Of a DNA stretch of 64,000 nucleotides, positions 60,389-64,000 are shown piece by piece. Both the position numbers and the translations under genes were made by a program. Each line of letters opens with the position of its first letter. Position 1 is the stretch's first letter. The notes beneath the pieces were generated by a model. The model worked only from the letters and a program-made list of their open reading frames with translations. It was not told the origin of the DNA and searched no databases. This DNA is from Bradyrhizobium sp. 200 (GTDB lineage Bacteria; Pseudomonadota; Alphaproteobacteria; Rhizobiales; Xanthobacteraceae). The DNA lies in contig NZ_CP064689.1 of NCBI RefSeq assembly GCF_023100945.1, positions 5,314,001 to 5,378,000 on the forward strand. Reading direction: 5' to 3'.

Positions 60389-61524
60389 TGCCCGCCCCCT
60401 CCAGGCAACTCTACTTCGGATTGTGTTCCGATTGCGCCCTGGCTTGCATGCGTGAAGCGATACAGCGTGGTGTGGCGATAGACTTCGCCCGGCGAAAGCC
60501 GTGCCGTCGGGAAGTCGGGCCGATTGGGCGTATTCGGCCACGCGTGCGGCTCGAGGCAGATGGCGTCGGACTGCCGATAGAGCCGGCCGCCCTTTCCGGC
60601 GGTGGAGCCGTCGAGAAAGTTTCCGGAATAGACCTGCAGCCCGGGCTGGTTGGTGAACAGTTCGAGCACGCGGCCAGAGGCCGGCTCAGCGAGCCGCGCG
60701 GCGAAGCGAGGCTCGCCGGCTGCCGGGCCGAGACAGAAATTGTGATCGTAGCCGCGGCCCACCCGCAACTGCGGATGATCGTTGCGAATCCGCGCGCCGA
60801 CCTCGACGCCGGCGCGGAAGTCGAACGGCGTACCGGCCACCGCGCTAGGCGGCTGCGGCAGCGGGATTGCGCCGGCATCGATGGCGAGGAAATGATCCGC
60901 CGCCACGGTGAGGTGATGATCGAGAATATTTCGGCCCGAGCACGCACCGGCCAGATTGAAAAAGCTGTGATTGGTGAGATTGACCACGGTGGGACGGTCG
61001 GTCCGCGCGGTCATGTCGAGGAGGAGTTCCATCGGCCCGGCCAGACGCCAGGTCACCTCGACTTCCAGCGCGCCGGGATAGCCTTCCTCGCCATCGGCAC
61101 TCGTGTGCGCAAGCGTCACAGCCGGATGATCTCCATCCTCGATCGCGACAATCCGCCAGTTGCGGCGATCGAAGCCTTCCAGCCCGCCATGCAACGCATT
61201 GGCCCCGTTGTTCGCCGCGAGTTGCACCTTGGTGCCGTCGAGCGTGAAGCGCGCGCCGGCGATGCGGTTGGCATAGCGCCCGACGGTGGCGCCGAAGAAC
61301 TGCCGCCGGGCGAGATATCCCTCGAACGCGTCATGACCGAGCACGATGTCGTCGCGACGGCCGGCAACATCGGGCGCCAACAGTGCCTGCAACGATGCGC
61401 CATAGGTCATGATGCGCGCTTCCAGCCCATCCGCGCTCTGCAAGATCACGCGCTCGACTTCGGTGCCGTCGGGCAGCAGCCCGAACGTGGAACGCGCGAC
61501 GCGAGGAATGGAAGAGACGCTCAT
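60385..61524 (-). CDS. galM: Aldose 1-epimerase
   Basis: A 379-residue galactose mutarotase. Catalytic-type residues appear in NGANALHGG (His), VNLTNHSFFNLAG (His) and the C-terminal EPHAWPNTPNR (Glu). It converts alpha and beta anomers so that the dehydrogenase sees the beta form. It overlaps both neighbouring genes by 4 bp. Confidence 0.93.
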   Translation of the reverse strand: MSVSSIPRVARSTFGLLPDGTEVERVILQSADGLEARIMTYGASLQALLAPDVAGRRDDIVLGHDAFEGYLARRQFFGATVGRYANRIAGARFTLDGTKVQLAANNGANALHGGLEGFDRRNWRIVAIEDGDHPAVTLAHTSADGEEGYPGALEVEVTWRLAGPMELLLDMTARTDRPTVVNLTNHSFFNLAGACSGRNILDHHLTVAADHFLAIDAGAIPLPQPPSAVAGTPFDFRAGVEVGARIRNDHPQLRVGRGYDHNFCLGPAAGEPRFAARLAEPASGRVLELFTNQPGLQVYSGNFLDGSTAGKGGRLYRQSDAICLEPHAWPNTPNRPDFPTARLSPGEVYRHTTLYRFTHASQGAIGTQSEVELPGGGGQ

Positions 61525-62453
61525 GCCGCGTCCTCGAACGGTTCAACCGTGCGGCGTCGCCCCAATAAGAATGCGTCAGCGACGAGTTGCAGCGGCGCAA
61601 GATCGACGTCGGCCTCGCCGGTTGCGCAGAGTTCACGGAAGCGGCGGTAGAGCCCGGCATATTCGGCGTCCGCGGCATCGACAAGCTGCTTGCCCCCTGC
61701 CCGCAACCTGGCCCCGCCCAGCGAAAGCGTGACCGGGCCGCCGTCGGTGTCGAGATCAATGTCCCAGCTTTGCGGGCCGGTCTGGAGGAAGTCGAATTCG
61801 GCTGTGATTTTCAGCCCCTGCGCATCGCTGAGCGCAAGGTTGGCGGCAATCGGCGCGTCGCGATTGGCGGGGAATGCGAGATCGGCCGATGTCACGAATA
61901 ATGGCTGCGGCAAGATCCGTGTCAGGATCGAAAGCGCGTTGATGCCGGGGTCGAACACGCCGAGCCCGCCCGGCTCAAAAATCCAGGCCTGCCCCGGATG
62001 CCAGACCCGCACGTCTTCCTTCCAGGTAATTTTGACTGATGTGACTTGGCGGCCAGCCAGCAATTGCCGCGCCGGCTCGACCGCCGGAGCGAACCGCGAG
62101 TGCCAGGTGGCGAACAGCGTGCGTTGCGCGGCCCGCGCGGCGGTCACAAGCGGAGTGATTTCAGCCACCGTCGCGCCCGGCGGCTTTTCCAGCATCACGT
62201 GCTTGCCGGCGGCCAGCGCCGTCGCTGCCTGCGCGTGGCGAACCTGCGGCGGCGTGCACAGCGCCACCGCGTCGATCGGCGGACCATCGCGCAGCAGTTC
62301 ATCCAGCGTCGCCGCGTGCGGTACACCTGAAAGCGAGGCATTGCGGCTGGCGACGGCAACCAGCTCCACGCCGTCGGTCGCCGCGATCGCCGGCACATGC
62401 TGGTCGCGTGCGATCTTGCCAAAGCCGACGATGGCGACGCGAAGCGCGTTCAT
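61521..62453 (-). CDS. Gfo/Idh/MocA-family sugar dehydrogenase (probable galactose 1-dehydrogenase)
   Basis: A 310-residue protein. The Rossmann start is LRVAIVGFGKIARDQHVPAI and the catalytic Lys lies in VMLEKPPGA; the dinucleotide loop and the short C-terminal domain resemble D-galactose 1-dehydrogenase (gal). It would make galactono-1,4- or 1,5-lactone for the SMP-30 lactonase. L-arabinose is also a possible substrate. Confidence 0.87.
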   Translation of the reverse strand: MNALRVAIVGFGKIARDQHVPAIAATDGVELVAVASRNASLSGVPHAATLDELLRDGPPIDAVALCTPPQVRHAQAATALAAGKHVMLEKPPGATVAEITPLVTAARAAQRTLFATWHSRFAPAVEPARQLLAGRQVTSVKITWKEDVRVWHPGQAWIFEPGGLGVFDPGINALSILTRILPQPLFVTSADLAFPANRDAPIAANLALSDAQGLKITAEFDFLQTGPQSWDIDLDTDGGPVTLSLGGARLRAGGKQLVDAADAEYAGLYRRFRELCATGEADVDLAPLQLVADAFLLGRRRTVEPFEDAA

Positions 62454-63238
62454 GATTCTTCTCCAGACCCGACTGCGGCGGGGGTCGCAGGCGCAGCGCC
62501 GGACGATGCCGGAGCCCCCTCATGCCGGCGTAATCCGTTGTGGATCACCTCGGTCATGGCGGCGGAGGCCGCCCCGGCGTCGCCGCTCTCGATCGCATCG
62601 ACAATGCGCTGGTGCCACAGCAGCACCGTCTCGCGGTCCTGCGTTTCAACGGGCGCGCTGAGCAGAAACGAGGCGCGCAACGCCGCCTCGATGACATTGC
62701 CGATCGAGCGCATGAACAAATTGCCGGAGGCGTTGGCGATGGCCAGATGCAAAGCAAGATCGCCGTCGGCAAAACCAACGGAGTCGGAAGCCTCGCGCCG
62801 CATCCGCTCCATGCTCCGGTGCAGTTCGGCGATGTCGGCCTCCGAGCGCCGGCTGGCTGCGAGCGCCGCGGCGCGCGGCTCGACGGCGAGGCGAATCTCG
62901 GCGAGGTCGTTGAGAAAGCGCCGGTCGATGCCGGCATCGAGATGCCAGGCCAGCACATCGGCATCGAACATGTTCCAGGCGCCGCGCTCGCGCACCACGG
63001 TGCCGACCCGCGCTTTGGTCGTCAGCAGGCCCTTGGCCACCAGGGTTTTCACGCTCTCGCGCAACACCGGCCGCGATACGCGAAACATCGCCGTGAGTTC
63101 GGCGTCGCCCGGCAGGCGGGCACCTTCGGCGTAACGGCCGGCAATGATGTCGACGCCGACGCTGCGGGCCACCTCGGCGTGGTTGGAATGCGCGCGCCGC
63201 GTCGGGATGACGACAAGCCGAGACGTCATGATTTCCAT
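62450..63238 (-). CDS. FadR/GntR-family regulator (FCD domain)
   Basis: A 262-residue regulator. The winged helix reads IIAGRYAEGARLPGDAELTAMFRVSRPVLRESVKTLVAKGLL, followed by a metal-binding FCD effector domain (LAEIRLAVEPRAAALAA). It is the first gene of the galactose/ChvE operon and divergent from the UxaA-type dehydratase, so it probably controls both. An ATG at 63229 is an alternative start. Confidence 0.9.
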   Translation of the reverse strand: MEIMTSRLVVIPTRRAHSNHAEVARSVGVDIIAGRYAEGARLPGDAELTAMFRVSRPVLRESVKTLVAKGLLTTKARVGTVVRERGAWNMFDADVLAWHLDAGIDRRFLNDLAEIRLAVEPRAAALAASRRSEADIAELHRSMERMRREASDSVGFADGDLALHLAIANASGNLFMRSIGNVIEAALRASFLLSAPVETQDRETVLLWHQRIVDAIESGDAGAASAAMTEVIHNGLRRHEGAPASSGAAPATPAAVGSGEES

Positions 63239-63313
63239 CCCCGGGTATCATGGAACCTTTTTGGCTGTCCGTTGACGGCAGCGCGGGCAATATTTCACGG
63301 AAGAACGGTCCTG

Positions 63314-63339
63314 ACTAGTAATATTATTTTACTATTAGT
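63314..63339. promoter_or_regulatory. Imperfect palindrome in the fadR/uxaA intergenic region
   Basis: ACTAGTAATA and TACTATTAGT flank a 6-bp AT-rich centre (26 bp), an imperfect dyad in otherwise GC-rich DNA. FadR-type regulators bind short dyads of this kind. The site lies 76-101 bp from the regulator start and is a plausible operator or promoter core. Confidence 0.5.
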
Positions 63340-63364
63340 TCCGCAGGCGTCGTGTCATCTGCCC

Positions 63365-63400
63365 AAGATTAGTTTCAAGATTAGTTTCAAGATTAGTTTC
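63365..63400. repeat. Three perfect tandem 12-bp repeats
   Basis: The word AAGATTAGTTTC occurs three times in a row without change. It lies between the palindrome and the UxaA-type gene. Twelve bp is close to one helical turn, so it may be a regulatory iteration or a slippage-prone microsatellite. Confidence 0.9.
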
Positions 63401-63539
63401 CCCTGCAGCCGAACGCGAGCGCATACCCGCCGACGTCTTGCCCGAAGAGCCGCTTGATCGCGCGCGCGGTTTGACCTTGATTGCCTCGATCATGCCGCGC
63501 AGCTACGCGTTGTCTGATGCCGCCCCTAAAGGATTCGAC

Positions 63540-64000
63540 ATGCAGCCCGTCACCGCGAAACCGCTCTACATCCGCATGCATGCGGACGATAACGTCGCGA
63601 TCGTCGCGAACCGCGGAGGTCTGCATCCGGGCGCTGAGTTCACATGCGGGTTGCGGCTGGTCGAGCAGATTCCACAAGGCCACAAGGTCGCCCTCGCCGA
63701 TATTGCAGAAGGCGAAGCCATTCGCCGCTACGGCGAGGTGATCGGCCGTGCCGCGGCACCGATCGCCAAGGGGAGTTGGGTCAAGGAATCGCTGGTGCAG
63801 ATGCCGGACGCGCCGTCGTTCGACAATCTGCCGAAGCCGAACGGCGGCGCGATCGAGCTGCCGCCGCTGCAAGGTTATACATTCGAAGGCTATCGCAATG
63901 CCGACGGTTCGGTCGGCACCCGCAACATTCTGGCGATCTCGACCAGCGTGCAGTGCGTCGCCGGCACGGTCGAGTTCGCAATGGACCGGATTCGCAAGGA
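63540..64000 (+). CDS. UxaA/GarD-family sugar-acid dehydratase (3' truncated)
   Basis: The visible 153 codons start at ATG 63540 (MQPVTAKPLYIRMH), with AAAGGA upstream; an in-frame ATG at 63492 is possible. The N-terminal part is a SAF-like domain (NVAIVANRGGLHPGAEF). Then comes the family hallmark GYRNADGSVGTRN, seen in altronate and galactarate dehydratases. The gene runs off the window. Divergence from a galactose-oxidation operon suggests dehydration of galactarate, galactonate or a similar acid; galactarate dehydratase is the best fit. Confidence 0.87.
   Translation, partial: MQPVTAKPLYIRMHADDNVAIVANRGGLHPGAEFTCGLRLVEQIPQGHKVALADIAEGEAIRRYGEVIGRAAAPIAKGSWVKESLVQMPDAPSFDNLPKPNGGAIELPPLQGYTFEGYRNADGSVGTRNILAISTSVQCVAGTVEFAMDRIRK

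Overview
This GC-rich window has densely packed operons, many ATGA-type start/stop overlaps, Tat-exported redox proteins and a ChvE-type sugar importer. Together these point to an alphaproteobacterium of the Bradyrhizobium/Rhizobiales kind. That assignment is inference from protein character, since no rRNA or tRNA gene was found. No insertion sequence, phage, CRISPR array or integrase gene was recognised. The first and last genes are cut by the window edges.

Layout. (1) 3-2441: an SsuABC/TauABC-like importer, whose binding protein is truncated. (2) 2588-8461: a PQQ alcohol dehydrogenase behind a Tat-exported Rieske protein, divergent from a two-subunit molybdenum hydroxylase. (3) 8624-14496: alanine dehydrogenase with a divergent Lrp regulator, an orphan LivK-type binding protein, a Gfo/Idh/MocA oxidoreductase and an FAH-family hydrolase. 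(4) 14958-41138: a large lanthanide/PQQ methylotrophy island. (5) 41192-55380: a C-P lyase (phosphonate) island, phnGHIJKLMN, phnF, phnCDE1E2, and a second operon with a hexapeptide transferase, a PhnM-like protein and a DUF1045 protein. (6) 55473-64000: a ChvE-GguAB sugar importer with galactose/arabinose-type oxidative genes under a FadR-type regulator, divergent from a UxaA/GarD-type dehydratase.

The methylotrophy island is the most notable part. XoxF carries the extra metal-ligand Asp of lanthanide-dependent methanol dehydrogenases and is followed by its cytochrome (XoxG), frmA and gfa; fghA lies elsewhere in the island. This gives methanol to formaldehyde to formate by the glutathione route. 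Around it are a TonB receptor, a PedA1A2BC/LutABEF-like ABC system, an XoxJ/MxaJ-like protein, quinoprotein-relay proteins (zinc hydrolase, SoxYZ-like carrier, Cys-Cys-Trp rhodanese-like protein), a second ABC importer, several small exported proteins and an isolated 26-codon pqqA. Regulators are an AraC-family protein and a histidine kinase/LuxR response regulator pair.

The strongest new observation is a tandem operator with an exact 21-bp period (core TTGYCCARGAGCGAA) at three places: the xoxF/araC intergenic region, the kinase/regulator intergenic region, and upstream of pqqA. Twenty-one bp is the half-site spacing typical of AraC-type activators, so these sites may define one regulon tying the enzyme, its sensors and its cofactor together. 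The phn island shows a separate logic: three Pho-box-like sites, one of them next to a perfect 12-6-12 palindrome between phnG and phnF. Intra-operon hairpins follow xoxF, phnD and chvE, and another follows pqqA, in each case just downstream of a gene whose product is probably needed in excess.
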